NCBI GenBank assembly: GCA_902363555.1
Contig: CABJAM010000006.1
Coordinates: forward strand, 327,854-391,853
Length of the DNA: 64,000 nt
Direction: 5' to 3'
DNA from: Lachnospiraceae bacterium
GTDB lineage: Bacteria > Bacillota > Clostridia > Lachnospirales > Lachnospiraceae
The notes under the pieces are model-generated. The model searched no databases, was not told the origin of the DNA, and saw only the letters and a list, made by a program, of their open reading frames with translations. Shown piece by piece: positions 39,279 to 47,763 of this stretch. Each line of letters begins with the position of its first letter. Positions within the stretch are counted from its first letter, which is position 1. Position numbers and translations under genes: made by a program.

Positions 39279-41713
39279 GCTTCGCCCACTTCCTCCGGCT
39301 TCGTCGTCATTACCCGGTAAAGCTCGGTGTCTTTCGGGAAGCGGTCTACAAAGGGCAGCACCACGTTCCCGTAGAAGATAAGCCCCTCGCCCGCTTCGGT
39401 GTGGGTGACATATTTCATCTGCTGCGGGGAGATGTTGAGCTGCTTCGCAAGGATAGCCCGGTCGCCCGCCGCCTGATTGAGCATGAGGACAAAATCAGAG
39501 TTTTCAAAGATATTCTCCACTTCGCGGGAAGCAAGCAAATCCTTGACATTCTGCGTAATGGCTGTGGGTATGCCGCCCCATTTTCTGAAACGCTTCCAGA
39601 TTTCAACGGAATAGGCGGCGGTCTGTTCCTCTTTCAAGAGAAGATGAAATTCGTCCATAAAATACCGGGTGGATTTCCTTTCTGCCCGGTTGACGGTGAC
39701 GCGGTTCCATACCTGGTCCTGCACAATGAGCATACCTAACTTTTTGAGCTGCTTCCCAAGCTGCTTGATGTCAAAGCAGACAAGGCGGTTGTTCAGCTCC
39801 ACGTTGGTACGGTGGTTGAATACGTTAAGGCTCCCGGAAACATACAGCTCCAACGCCGCCGCAATACGCGCCGCTTCCGGCTCCGGCTGCTTCAAAAGCT
39901 CGTTGTAGAGGTCGCCCAAGATAGGCATTTTCTCCGGGTCGGGGTCTGCAAGGAAAGGGCGGTACACGTTCCTAACGGCGCGGTCAATGACGGTCTTATC
40001 GACGGGCTGCAAGCCCTCCTTGCCGCCTATGACAAGCTCGCAGAGGGAGAGGATAAAGTCGGATTTCAGCGCAAGGGGGCTGTCGTCCTCGCTGTAATTG
40101 AGGTTAATATCCATAGGGTTCACATACTGGGGCTTCCCGTCAATGCCCTTGCCCGTAGGCGATAACCGTATCACTTGCCCGTCAAGCCGCTGCACAAGGG
40201 AAAAATACTCTGCTTCCGGGTCGCAGATAATTATGTCGTCGTCGGTAATGAGGAAAGCGTTTGTCATTTCCCGTTTGGCGGCAAAGGATTTCCCGCTTCC
40301 CGGCGTACCCAAGATTAAGCCGTTGGGGTTCTTTAGCTGCTTGCGGTCGCAGAGTATCATGTTGTTAGACAGGGCGTTTAAGCCGTAATACAAAGCCGCG
40401 CCCGTCTGAAAAAGCTCCTGCGTGATAAAGGGGATAAAGATAGCGGTGCTTGACGTGGTAAGCCCTCTTTGAATGGGGATAAGGTTCTCCCCAAGCGGTA
40501 CAGAGGACATAAGCCCCGCTTCCTGTTGGTAGTCAAGGCGGGTCAAGGCGCAGTTGTTCTTCTGTGCAATGCCCGCCGCCGCGAATACGTCATTTTCCAG
40601 TTTCCTTTTTGTGTCTGCCATGTTCACCACAAGGAACGTCAAGAGGAACATTCTTTCATTCCGGCTCTGCAAGTCCTGTAAGAGATTTTTCGCTTCGCTG
40701 CCAAACGTGGCAAGGTCGGACGGGATTATATCCATGTCGTAGCCGCTGCGTACCGCTTTTTTCTGTTCCTCGATTTTCATTTTGTCAAGGTCGGTGATTT
40801 TCCGCTTGATTGTCTTTATGGCTTCGGTCTGGTCGATACTGTGGATATGCAGATTGACGATAACGCCCGTTTCCAAGTCCAGAATGTCAGATAAGATACG
40901 GTCGTTTAATTCCGGCGCAAGGATTTCAAGGAATGAAACCGCGCCGATTTTGCGCCCCATGCGGAAATAACGCCCCTCGCCAAAACGGAAAGAGGAAGGG
41001 GCGATAAAGTCCTTTGTGGAAAGCCCGGACGGGGCAAGCCATGAAAAATCAAAGGCAAACTGCCCGCCCTCCGGGTGGAAAATGCCATGCAGCATTTTAA
41101 GGCGTTCATAGCCTGTCATGGGGCGGGCAGACACGCCCAAGAGCTTAAAGTTGTTCAGTACGTCCGTTTCGATACGGGCAAGGCGGGATTTCGCCGCGCC
41201 CAGACTGTCGGCTTCAATGGCAAAGGTGATATATTTTGCCTTGACAAGCCCGTTGTTGCCCTTTGCAAGCTGGTTTTTCAGCATATCCCGGTATTCTGTG
41301 CGGATAGAGTTGAAAGCGTCCTCCTGTGCCGGGATATTGACCGCTTTTTCCGCTTCGCCCCGCTGCGTCCCCTGATTGATGAAAGAGAGCTGCACCGAAA
41401 CGGAAGCGTCAAAGTAGTTGAGGAAGTCGCACCAGTTCTCAAAAATGGCGGTCTTGTCGTCCGCTTGTGCAAGCTGATAGTTAATATCTTCAAAGGCGAC
41501 GGTCTTTGAGTATTTCCGTCCCGTAACCTTGCAGATACCGTCCGGGTACATCTGTATATAGGGGATTGTCTGCTGCGCGGTGTGCGCTTTCCCGTCGCCC
41601 TTTGCCTGTCTGATGATTTCCGCAATCTGCTTTTTCTCGGCGCGGGTGAGCTTGCGGGGCGGGTTAGGCTTTGCGCTTCCCGCCGCGCTGTTTCTTCGTG
41701 TTTCCTTTTGCAA
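39275..41713 (-). CDS. VirB4-like conjugation ATPase of ICE-C
   Basis: About 812 residues. The start is taken as TTG 41713, nine bases after AAGGAGG; the TTG at 41734 lies on that binding site. N-terminal VirB4/CagE domain; Walker A G-T-P-G-S-G-K-S-F near 470 and Walker B Y-F-M-D-E-F-H-L-L near 690. It energises assembly of the type IV channel at the inner face of the membrane. The start overlaps the PrgI gene by 50 bases, and the end overlaps the methyltransferase ATG. Equivalent to the gene at 61520 in ICE-A, but clearly diverged. Confidence 0.95.
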   Translation of the reverse strand: MQKETRRNSAAGSAKPNPPRKLTRAEKKQIAEIIRQAKGDGKAHTAQQTIPYIQMYPDGICKVTGRKYSKTVAFEDINYQLAQADDKTAIFENWCDFLNYFDASVSVQLSFINQGTQRGEAEKAVNIPAQEDAFNSIRTEYRDMLKNQLAKGNNGLVKAKYITFAIEADSLGAAKSRLARIETDVLNNFKLLGVSARPMTGYERLKMLHGIFHPEGGQFAFDFSWLAPSGLSTKDFIAPSSFRFGEGRYFRMGRKIGAVSFLEILAPELNDRILSDILDLETGVIVNLHIHSIDQTEAIKTIKRKITDLDKMKIEEQKKAVRSGYDMDIIPSDLATFGSEAKNLLQDLQSRNERMFLLTFLVVNMADTKRKLENDVFAAAGIAQKNNCALTRLDYQQEAGLMSSVPLGENLIPIQRGLTTSSTAIFIPFITQELFQTGAALYYGLNALSNNMILCDRKQLKNPNGLILGTPGSGKSFAAKREMTNAFLITDDDIIICDPEAEYFSLVQRLDGQVIRLSPTGKGIDGKPQYVNPMDINLNYSEDDSPLALKSDFILSLCELVIGGKEGLQPVDKTVIDRAVRNVYRPFLADPDPEKMPILGDLYNELLKQPEPEAARIAAALELYVSGSLNVFNHRTNVELNNRLVCFDIKQLGKQLKKLGMLIVQDQVWNRVTVNRAERKSTRYFMDEFHLLLKEEQTAAYSVEIWKRFRKWGGIPTAITQNVKDLLASREVENIFENSDFVLMLNQAAGDRAILAKQLNISPQQMKYVTHTEAGEGLIFYGNVVLPFVDRFPKDTELYRVMTTKPEEVGEA

Positions 41714-42065
41714 TCGCTGATACCTCCTTTTCAAGTTTTCTCTGCCGTTCTAAGGCGGAATAAAAGTTGTCTGTCCTGTATGGTCGTTCTTTGGGGGCTA
41801 TGAATTTCGTCTGAATGATGTTCTTCACCACTACTTCAAGGGGCTGTCCATGCTTTTCATACATGGCGAACAGGAAACAGGGCAGCATGACGGCAATCAT
41901 AGCCATAGACGCAAGGCTTGTGCCTGTGCTGTCTTTGAGCAGAAAGAAAAGCGGCAAGCCGATAATGAGAGCCGCCGCAAAACATACAATCTGCCGTTTG
42001 GTAAGGTTGAACGCTACTTTTGTCTTGACTTTGGATAAGTCTTTGGGTACGGGTACATACGCCAA
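41664..42065 (-). CDS. PrgI family membrane protein
   Basis: 133 residues, ATG 42065 after AAAGGAGG. V-P-K-D-L-S-K-V-K-T-K begins the family signature. Two membrane helices follow near 25-45 and 52-68. The cytoplasmic tail has R-P-Y-R-T-D-N-F-Y and a Lys/Arg-rich end. PrgI/VirB3-like proteins partner with VirB4, whose gene overlaps the end of this one. Homologous to 61084-61536 in ICE-A. Confidence 0.9.
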   Translation of the reverse strand: MAYVPVPKDLSKVKTKVAFNLTKRQIVCFAAALIIGLPLFFLLKDSTGTSLASMAMIAVMLPCFLFAMYEKHGQPLEVVVKNIIQTKFIAPKERPYRTDNFYSALERQRKLEKEVSAIAKGNTKKQRGGKRKA

Positions 42066-42242
42066 GTGAAAACCTCCTTTCTCTGGGTTTGGTGTTGCTG
42101 TAATTTTCCATAAGGGTAATCAAGGCAAAGGTCAATCTATGCCCTTTGCCCGCCCGTATTCTATGGGGGTTATCCGCGTCAAGGTCGGGTCGTATTTTCG
42201 CCGCTTCGCTCTGAAAATCTCCACCCTGCCCTTGACACGCCG

Positions 42243-43112
42243 CTAATGCGCGGAGAATATCGACTTCGCCAGTGCGCCGGATTTGAACAGGGAGAAACAG
42301 AGGATAACGGTGTAGGCTGCAAGGGAGAATATCGCGCTGTGCAGATTGTCCGCTATTATCATGTTATTCACCAGAACCGCGTAAATGCCGACGCATATCA
42401 TAATGAGGAAGCCTTGAAAACCGATAGCGAACAGGGATTTTAGGTAGTTGTTTCCTATCTGCCCCCATTCCCGGTTAGTCATAGTTGCAAACGGGATAGG
42501 CGATACCGAACAGTAAAGGTAAATTTCTATCATACGCCCGTAGAGGATAACGGTTATCAGTACGGACATGATTTTCATGCACAAGCTCACAAGGCTTGTT
42601 TCCATGACAAGTAAGAGCAGTTCGGGGATTTCCATAGCGTCAAGCCCGCTTTGCATGGAAGCAAGGGCGGCGGCAACATCAATCTCTGTGCTGCCGCCGA
42701 TTACCCCCGCCGCGCCGGAAACAACGTGCTGCGCCATATCGAACACCGCCATAGTGATGTCAAAGGTGTGCGTCACAAGGTAGACTGCCACAAACGCCTT
42801 GAACACCCACTTGAAGAACATGGAAGTGTCAACGTCGTGCATATTGTTCTTTTCCGTTACCATGCTGATAAGCTCATAGCATAGGACGTAGGTAATGACA
42901 AGCCCCGCAATGGGTACGATTACATTCTCACTAAGCGTCTGTATCATGGAGAATATATTTGCGTTCCACCCTTGCGGGGTCTGCCCTACCTCTGCGGCGA
43001 TAGTGCCGACTTTCTCGTTTACGTCCCCGAACATAGTTGACAGATTACCGTTTATGGCTCCTATGAGGATTTCCTTTATCCATTCGTTAATCGCGTCAAG
43101 TATGCTCTGCAT
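42243..43112 (-). CDS. VirB6/TrbL-like channel protein
   Basis: 289 residues, ATG 43112 with only a weak site. Short N-terminal amphipathic segment, then about five to six hydrophobic helices, including I-V-P-I-A-G-L-V-I-T-Y-V and M-K-I-M-S-V-L-I-T-V-I-L-Y-G. C-S-V-S-P-I-P-F-A and W-G-Q-I-G-N-N-Y-L-K are motifs of the CTn VirB6 family. Polytopic inner component of the mating channel. It lies between Maff2 and PrgI, the usual order. A 177-base gap before PrgI holds no gene. Confidence 0.9.
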   Translation of the reverse strand: MQSILDAINEWIKEILIGAINGNLSTMFGDVNEKVGTIAAEVGQTPQGWNANIFSMIQTLSENVIVPIAGLVITYVLCYELISMVTEKNNMHDVDTSMFFKWVFKAFVAVYLVTHTFDITMAVFDMAQHVVSGAAGVIGGSTEIDVAAALASMQSGLDAMEIPELLLLVMETSLVSLCMKIMSVLITVILYGRMIEIYLYCSVSPIPFATMTNREWGQIGNNYLKSLFAIGFQGFLIMICVGIYAVLVNNMIIADNLHSAIFSLAAYTVILCFSLFKSGALAKSIFSAH

Positions 43113-43131
43113 AAGCCTTTACCCGCGCTTC

Positions 43132-43347
43132 TTAACCGAACAAGCCGGAAAGCAGCGGTACAAGGGTCATGCCGATAAGGGCAACGCCGCCGCCCGCCAT
43201 AAGCTGCTTCATGCCCTGGCTTTTCGCGCCCGGATTGTCGTTGCCGTAGCCCTCCATGAGGTTAATCACGCCCCAGATACCAAGCCCGGCTCCAAGTGCT
43301 ACAACAAGGGTCTGCAAAACGTCTACTGCGCTATTGAAAAATGCCAT
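43132..43347 (-). CDS. Maff2 family small membrane protein
   Basis: 71 residues, ATG 43347 after AAAGGATAT. Two hydrophobic helices (V-L-Q-T-L-V-V-A-L-G-A-G-L-G-I-W-G and G-G-V-A-L-I-G-M-T-L-V-P-L-L) flank a loop with N-P-G-A-K-S-Q-G-M-K-Q. This is the Maff2 family, always beside VirB6 in such ICEs; a pilin-like (VirB2) role is often proposed. It lies 19 bases upstream of VirB6 and is likely co-translated with it. Confidence 0.9.
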   Translation of the reverse strand: MAFFNSAVDVLQTLVVALGAGLGIWGVINLMEGYGNDNPGAKSQGMKQLMAGGGVALIGMTLVPLLSGLFG

Positions 43348-43754
43348 AAATATATCCTTTCTGCCGCGTCTGCGGCTGTCCGGCAAGCGGACAAAAGGCG
43401 GTCAGCATATGCCGCCGCACAAAAAAACCGCCCTCTGGTAAAGGCGGCTGTCCCCGCGCTGCGTAAGTCCTGCGGCGCGGCGGTATTCAGTTGTAAGGGG
43501 TGCGGCTCCTGCCGCTGTGTACCGCGCCGGAAAGTGGGGGCGCGTATCATGTAGCCGGTATGGATAGATGTGATTGCTTCAATCGCTCCTTTCTGTGTCC
43601 CGCTGTGCTGCCGGACGTTTTTTTCAGACTTGCGGGAAGTGAATAGCTTGCGTAGCAAGGTGTTCGCTTCCCGCAAGTTCACAAAGGGGTAGCTGCCGCC
43701 AGGCAGCGTAGGGGAAGTGTAGCTTCCCCTGTCCCCCGGCGGTCTGCCATGCTG
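43348..43754. other. 407-base gap in the ICE-C transfer operon with a long inverted repeat
   Basis: No supported gene. ACTTGCGGGAAG (43628-43639) pairs perfectly with CTTCCCGCAAGT (43667-43678), and inside the loop CTTGC pairs with GCAAG (43647-43659). There is no T-tract, so it is not a plain terminator; it may be an RNA-processing or protein-binding site. An open frame at 43323-43682 (minus) overlaps Maff2 and has no family resemblance. Confidence 0.6.
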
Positions 43755-43925
43755 TCACTGTTGCGGGATAAGCCCCCGGCGCGTGACATACTCCGTTGCA
43801 AAACGGCGGTGTTCCGCTTCCTTTTCCCGCCAATACTCCCATAATGCAGCGTCGGCGGCTTCCGCAACATTCATTAAAAACCGTTCAAGCTGCTTTTGTT
43901 TTTCCTCTGCGCTACGTTTCCTCAT
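43755..43925 (-). CDS. Small 56-aa protein after VirD4
   Basis: ATG 43925 overlaps the 3 prime end of the VirD4 gene by 14 bases. The product is helical and charged: M-R-K-R-S-A-E-E-K-Q-K-Q-L-E-R-F-L, A-A-D-A-A-L-W-E-Y-W-R-E-K-E, ending R-R-G-L-I-P-Q-Q. No membrane segment. Small genes in this place recur in Clostridia ICEs; function unknown. Start chosen from the coupling to VirD4. Confidence 0.6.
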   Translation of the reverse strand: MRKRSAEEKQKQLERFLMNVAEAADAALWEYWREKEAEHRRFATEYVTRRGLIPQQ

Positions 43926-45720
43926 GGTCTGCGTCCTCCTGTAAGTCTGCCGCGTCAATCTCGTAATAGTCAAAAACCTCGTCGGGCTTGACAATGGCGG
44001 GGCGGCGTTTAAGGTGCTTTTCCATGTCAAAGGCGTTCTTCGGGTCTGCGTCGGACAGGTACTTGTATTTCGGGTGCTTCGTTATGTCGAATTTATCCGA
44101 AAAGAACGGGCGCACCCCGCGTAGCTGCAAGATACATTTCCCTCCGTCCATGACTGCGATTTCATCTTCCGTCATAAGCTGCTTTCCCAATTTCTGATAG
44201 TTCAGCCCATGCGAAAGCTCCCGCCCCCTTGTTTCGGAAGTGTTGAAGCTGTCTATCGTTTCCTTGCCTAAAATCTCCGATATTTCTTTGAGCGTCGTTT
44301 TTTCCTTGCCGCCCAAGAAAAGCGTGGTGTCGCAGTTGCCGACTATGGTATCGGCGTTGTCCTTGTAGATTGCCTTTAGCTGTGACTGGCTCTGCAAGAT
44401 GATTGACGCGGAGATTTCCCGGCTCCGTATGGTGGCTATGAGCTTTTCAAACTTCGGTATCTGCCCGATATTCGCAAATTCATCAAGCAAGCACCTTACA
44501 TGGACGGGAAGCCGCCCGCCGTATTCATCATCTGCTTTGTCGCACAAGAGGTTGAATAGCTGTGTGTAGAGAATACTCACGACAAAGTTAAAGGTGTCGT
44601 CGGTGTCGCTGATAATCACGAAAAGGGCGGTCTTTCTGTCGCCTATGGTGTCAAGCTCCATTTCGTCGGTTTCCATAAGCTCCCGCAGCTCCTTAATGTC
44701 GAATGGGGCTAACCTCGCGCCGCATGAGATAAGTATGCTTTTTGCGGTCTTGCCCGCCGCAAGTTTGTATTTTTTGTACTGCTTGACTGCAAAATGCTCC
44801 GGGTCTTTTTCTTCCAGACGTTCAAACATGAGGTCAACCGGGTTCTGGAAATCCTCGTCGTCCTCGCGGGCTTCCGACGCATTTATCATTTCAAGCAGCG
44901 TCGTGAAGTTCTTCTCGTCCTCCGGGGCTTCATACCAGATATAGCCGATTAGCGCGGTGTAGTAGAGCTTTTCCGCTTTCACCCAGAAATCCTCGCCGGA
45001 TTTTTCCCCGTCGCCTTTGGTGTTGGCGATAATGGTATTGACTAACTTCAAAATGTCCTTTTCGCTCCGCAGATAGGCAAAGGGATTGTATTTCATGGAT
45101 TTTTTGAAGTTAATCGTATTTAGCACTTTGATACGGTATTTGTACCGCTGTAACATTTTCCCGGTTTCCAAAATCAGTGTTCCTTTCGGGTCAGTGACGA
45201 TATACGACGTTGGAAAATCCTTTGACGTACATTGCATGAGCGACGGTTTCACAAAGAACCGGGTCTTGCCGCTGCCGGAACCGCCGATTACAAGGATATT
45301 TTTGTTTCTTGCGTATTTCGGCTGCTTCGGGCGGCTGTTCATGGTGAGCCGTTCCGTCTGTGTTAAGGGAATATTGTTCTCAAATACCGGGTCGGTGTAC
45401 GGCTTTATGTCGTCAGCCCCGCCCCAACGCGCCGAACCGTATTCTGTCCCGCGGCGGTATTTCTTCGCGTTCTTGCCTTTGGTGTAGATAATCAGCCGGA
45501 CAATGACCGCCCCCGCAATGCCTAAAGCTAAGTCTGCCGGGTGGAAGCTCGGCGCGATACTGGAAAAGGCGGCGGTAAAACCGTCCCCAAGATGTAGCAG
45601 CTTTGCGCTTGCGTCCGCGCCGGGGGAGAGCCGGACAGCCGCGCCCACTTTATCAAAGAGCCAGACAAAGAGCAGATACGGGAGATTTAGGATAAGCAGC
45701 TTCTTGATTTCCGGCTTCAT
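43912..45720 (-). CDS. VirD4-like type IV coupling protein of ICE-C
   Basis: 602 residues, ATG 45720. Two N-terminal membrane helices (L-P-Y-L-L-F-V-W-L-F and a second near 75-95). Walker A G-G-S-G-S-G-K-T-R near 148 and Walker B C-L-L-D-E-F-A-N-I-G near 388. R-G-V-R-P-F-F near the C-terminus is typical of TraG/VirD4 of this group. It brings the relaxase-DNA complex to the channel. It overlaps the PcfB gene by four bases. Confidence 0.95.
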   Translation of the reverse strand: MKPEIKKLLILNLPYLLFVWLFDKVGAAVRLSPGADASAKLLHLGDGFTAAFSSIAPSFHPADLALGIAGAVIVRLIIYTKGKNAKKYRRGTEYGSARWGGADDIKPYTDPVFENNIPLTQTERLTMNSRPKQPKYARNKNILVIGGSGSGKTRFFVKPSLMQCTSKDFPTSYIVTDPKGTLILETGKMLQRYKYRIKVLNTINFKKSMKYNPFAYLRSEKDILKLVNTIIANTKGDGEKSGEDFWVKAEKLYYTALIGYIWYEAPEDEKNFTTLLEMINASEAREDDEDFQNPVDLMFERLEEKDPEHFAVKQYKKYKLAAGKTAKSILISCGARLAPFDIKELRELMETDEMELDTIGDRKTALFVIISDTDDTFNFVVSILYTQLFNLLCDKADDEYGGRLPVHVRCLLDEFANIGQIPKFEKLIATIRSREISASIILQSQSQLKAIYKDNADTIVGNCDTTLFLGGKEKTTLKEISEILGKETIDSFNTSETRGRELSHGLNYQKLGKQLMTEDEIAVMDGGKCILQLRGVRPFFSDKFDITKHPKYKYLSDADPKNAFDMEKHLKRRPAIVKPDEVFDYYEIDAADLQEDADHEET

Positions 45721-46193
45721 AGCGATACCTCCCTGTCCTTGTTCTTGACCTTTGCCCGTTCCGCGTTTCTGCCCTGTGCAGCTTCTTTGAGGGTAGAGAG
45801 CAGCTTTCGGATTGAGGGCTTTTTCTCCTGTGTCAGCTTTTTTGCGGAAAATTCCTTAAAGGCTGCGGTCAGTACGTCCGCGTCCCGCCCCTTGAAGAAA
45901 ACCAGATAGCGGGGCGGGCTTTCCGTCGCGTCCTTTTTCAGCGCAAAGTCGATACCGTACTTTTTCGCCGTACTCTCAAAGGCTTTGATATTGCCCTCGG
46001 TAATCTCAATGTTGGAAACGCCCGCGTTCTGCTTCATAAGCTGCTTTAAGCTCTGCTTGCCCTGTGGCGGTTTGGAAAGCTGTTTTTTTCCCTTTGACAG
46101 TATGGCTTTCATTGCCTTTTGGAGCGTCTGGGCGGTCAGCTTCCCGGTCTTGATGTAAAGGGCTATGGTCTTTTCGTTTACTTCGTCCTGCAA
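45717..46193 (-). CDS. PcfB family protein of ICE-C
   Basis: 158 residues, ATG 46193 after GGAGG. Domain with A-L-Y-I-K-T-G-K-L-T-A-Q-T-L-Q-K-A-M, then I-K-A-F-E-S-T-A-K-K-Y-G-I-D-F-A-L-K-K, and the C-terminal K-P-S-I-R-K-L-L tag with a basic tail. PcfB proteins act with the coupling protein in enterococcal pCF10-type transfer. The gene directly precedes and overlaps VirD4, as in ICE-A. Confidence 0.88.
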   Translation of the reverse strand: MQDEVNEKTIALYIKTGKLTAQTLQKAMKAILSKGKKQLSKPPQGKQSLKQLMKQNAGVSNIEITEGNIKAFESTAKKYGIDFALKKDATESPPRYLVFFKGRDADVLTAAFKEFSAKKLTQEKKPSIRKLLSTLKEAAQGRNAERAKVKNKDREVSL

Positions 46194-46234
46194 TTTGTCG
46201 CGTCCTCCTTTCGCGTTTCTTTATGGGGCGGCGG

Positions 46235-46456
46235 TCAGATACGCACCCGCAGCCCGTTCAAGTCCTCGGCTCTGATACCCACAAGATACCAGTTGTCGCC
46301 GTACTCAATCCGGGTCGGCTTCCACTTGCCCCGCACGAATACGTCAAAACATTCTCCACAATGCAGCCCGCCATAGTAGCTGTTTAAGTCAAAGCGGATG
46401 TCGTAACGGTCGGTGCGCTCGTCAAATACCAATGCTCCTGTCATTTTCTGTGCCAT
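46235..46456 (-). CDS. DUF5348 family protein
   Basis: 73 residues, start ATG 46456 after AAAAGGAGG; the upstream frame overlaps the replication-initiator gene. Beta-rich: M-T-G-A-L-V-F-D-E-R-T-D-R-Y-D-I-R-F, then L-H-C-G-E-C-F-D-V, K-W-K-P-T-R-I-E-Y and W-Y-L-V-G-I. It matches the small DUF5348 proteins of conjugative transposons. Function unknown. It lies 23 bases after the initiator-like gene and 41 before PcfB. Confidence 0.8.
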   Translation of the reverse strand: MAQKMTGALVFDERTDRYDIRFDLNSYYGGLHCGECFDVFVRGKWKPTRIEYGDNWYLVGIRAEDLNGLRVRI

Positions 46457-46479
46457 AATAAAATCCTCCTTTTGTTGTT

Positions 46480-47463
46480 TTACAGGCTTTCGCCCGGTTT
46501 GCATGAATAATAGTCCGGGTCGCCGTACTGCGGCTTTTTCGGTGACAGTGCGCCGCTTGCCATGTCATGGGCGACAAGGGAAGTGTAATAATTGCCGATA
46601 GTGGACGGGGCGTTGAAAAGGGCTGCTTTCAGATATTGCTTGATGTTGCGGATTTTCGTTGTGTTCTCCCGCATACAGTCAAGCACAAAGCGGATATGCT
46701 CGCCGTCCAGTTTCATAAACTTAGATTTCACAAGCTCTGCCGGGTAGTCGTCCCCTGCAATCCGTACCCGCTTCCTTGCGGTGCATACGGTTTCAAGCAT
46801 GAGGTCTACAATCTCGTCAAGCCTGTCACTGTCAAACTTCATGTCCTGTTTGAGAATGTGGTAGTCGATATTGTCCTTGATGATTTCCCGGTATATATCA
46901 ACTGCGCTCTGTGCTGCCGCTTCCGTTCCTTTCCGTTCCGGCGGCGTAGCCGCTTCTCTGCAAGGAGAGGGGTTAGGGGAAAGGATAGGAATGGAATGGG
47001 TACTTTGTTCATCAGTAATTATTTTTTCTTTTTTTGGTAAGTAAGTTCTTTGTATATCTTTATTTAATTGCGTTGGATTTTCCAACGTAGGTTTTTCCAA
47101 TGTTGGTTTTTCCTGCGTTGGATTATCCAATGTTGGATTTTCCAATGTAGGTAAATCCGGCGTAGGCGGCTGCGGCTGCTCGAATATCACATAGTCCGCG
47201 CCCCGCAAGCGTCCTTTCTCGTCGCGCTCCCTTGAACGGACGATATACCCGGCGCGTTCAAGCTCCTTAATGGCTTCGCGGATAGCGTCTATCTTCTCCC
47301 GGTTGATAAGGGATAAGCCTTTCAAGGTGTAGTCCCAATCTTCGGGGAGTGACAGCATTTGCGATAACAGCCCCTTTGCCTTTAGGGAAAGCTCCTTGTT
47401 GCGTAGGTGGTGGTTGCTCATTACGGTGTAGCCCTTGTTCCGTTCCACTCTGAAAACTGCCAT
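46480..47463 (-). CDS. Replication initiator A / DUF6017-like protein of ICE-C
   Basis: 327 residues, ATG 47463 after AAAGGAGC. The N-terminal winged helix (Y-T-V-M-S-N-H-H-L-R-N-K-E-L-S-L-K-A-K-G-L-L) matches the RepA_N-like/helix-turn-helix proteins of Tn1549-type ICEs. Residues about 105-135 are six to seven tandem pentapeptides (P-T-L-E-N, P-T-Q-E-K). The C-terminal domain (D-I-Y-R-E-I-I, then F-V-L-D-C-M-R-E-N-T-T-K-I-R-N-I-K-Q-Y-L) is the DUF6017 type. It may initiate replication of the excised circle. It is the first gene of the transfer operon at the right end of ICE-C; a 112-bp inverted-end element lies 28 bases upstream. Confidence 0.82.
   Translation of the reverse strand: MAVFRVERNKGYTVMSNHHLRNKELSLKAKGLLSQMLSLPEDWDYTLKGLSLINREKIDAIREAIKELERAGYIVRSRERDEKGRLRGADYVIFEQPQPPTPDLPTLENPTLDNPTQEKPTLEKPTLENPTQLNKDIQRTYLPKKEKIITDEQSTHSIPILSPNPSPCREAATPPERKGTEAAAQSAVDIYREIIKDNIDYHILKQDMKFDSDRLDEIVDLMLETVCTARKRVRIAGDDYPAELVKSKFMKLDGEHIRFVLDCMRENTTKIRNIKQYLKAALFNAPSTIGNYYTSLVAHDMASGALSPKKPQYGDPDYYSCKPGESL
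47070..47160. repeat. 15-bp tandem repeats in the initiator-like gene
   Basis: About six degenerate copies of a 15-base unit close to TTGGATTTTCCAA-TG encode the P-T-x-x-[NK] pentapeptides. Several units contain the palindrome TTGGA-TTTTCCAA, so the array could also be a binding site for the encoded protein. Confidence 0.7.
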
Positions 47464-47490
47464 AGTTCATAGCTCCTTTGCTTTGGATTT

Positions 47491-47602
47491 GTTACGCAGT
47501 AGAAGCGCGGTTTCGGGGGATAAGGTATAAATCCCTTTCCGCGCCAGATACGCGCCCGGAAAACCGCTTGTAGCAAGGCTTTTTCTGCCCCTACTGCGTA
47601 AC
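47491..47602. repeat. 112-bp element with inverted ends, copy 2
   Basis: Begins GTTACGCAGTAG and ends CTACTGCGTAAC, exactly the same length and ends as copy 1 at 26889-27000. It shares GGGGG, AAGGTATAAA and GCCCGGAAA inside. It lies between the right end of ICE-C and the initiator-like gene, in its upstream region. Confidence 0.8.
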
Positions 47603-47610
47603 AAAGGGCA

Positions 47611-47664
47611 TGAAAAAAGCGGCGTTCCTGCTCTCCCATGTAGAGAGTAAGAAACGCCGCTTCT
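47611..47664 (-). terminator. Terminator near the right end of ICE-C
   Basis: AAGCGGCGTT and AACGCCGCTT form a long stem with CTCTC/GAGAG above it. TTTTTT follows on the minus strand and a run of A precedes it on the plus strand. It insulates the initiator gene from transcription entering across the right end. Confidence 0.75.
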
Positions 47665-47763
47665 GCGTCGTATTCAGTTTTTAGTACAATACCCTGCTTG
47701 TCCGTCGCTCGAAAAACCTTGATTTTCCAGTGTTTTCAAAAGTATCGTTATCTAACGTCAGCT

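Larger units (their letters stand above)
18996..47763. mobile_element. ICE-C, inner integrative conjugative element
   Basis: Both ends lie inside the IME-B recombinase gene. The left flank reads AAT TTT then GTTGAGG; the right flank reads GTCAGC then TTC CAA AGA. Removing 28.8 kb restores N-F-Q-R-P-S-F-Q in frame, with a shared TT as the likely crossover dinucleotide. The ends are imperfect inverted repeats: left 18997-19018 and the reverse complement of 47741-47762 agree at 18 of 22 positions, including AGATAACGATAC. The serine recombinase is next to the left end. The element has relaxase, VirD4, VirB4, VirB6 and a CHAP hydrolase, so it looks self-transmissible. Confidence 0.92.

Noticed and set aside
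43323..43682. 119-codon minus-strand frame in the operon gap
   Set aside because: Covers the Maff2 start and the perfect inverted repeat, has no binding site and no recognisable domain.
47070..47160. CRISPR-like short repeats
   Set aside because: Units are contiguous 15-mers in a coding frame giving pentapeptides, with no spacers.
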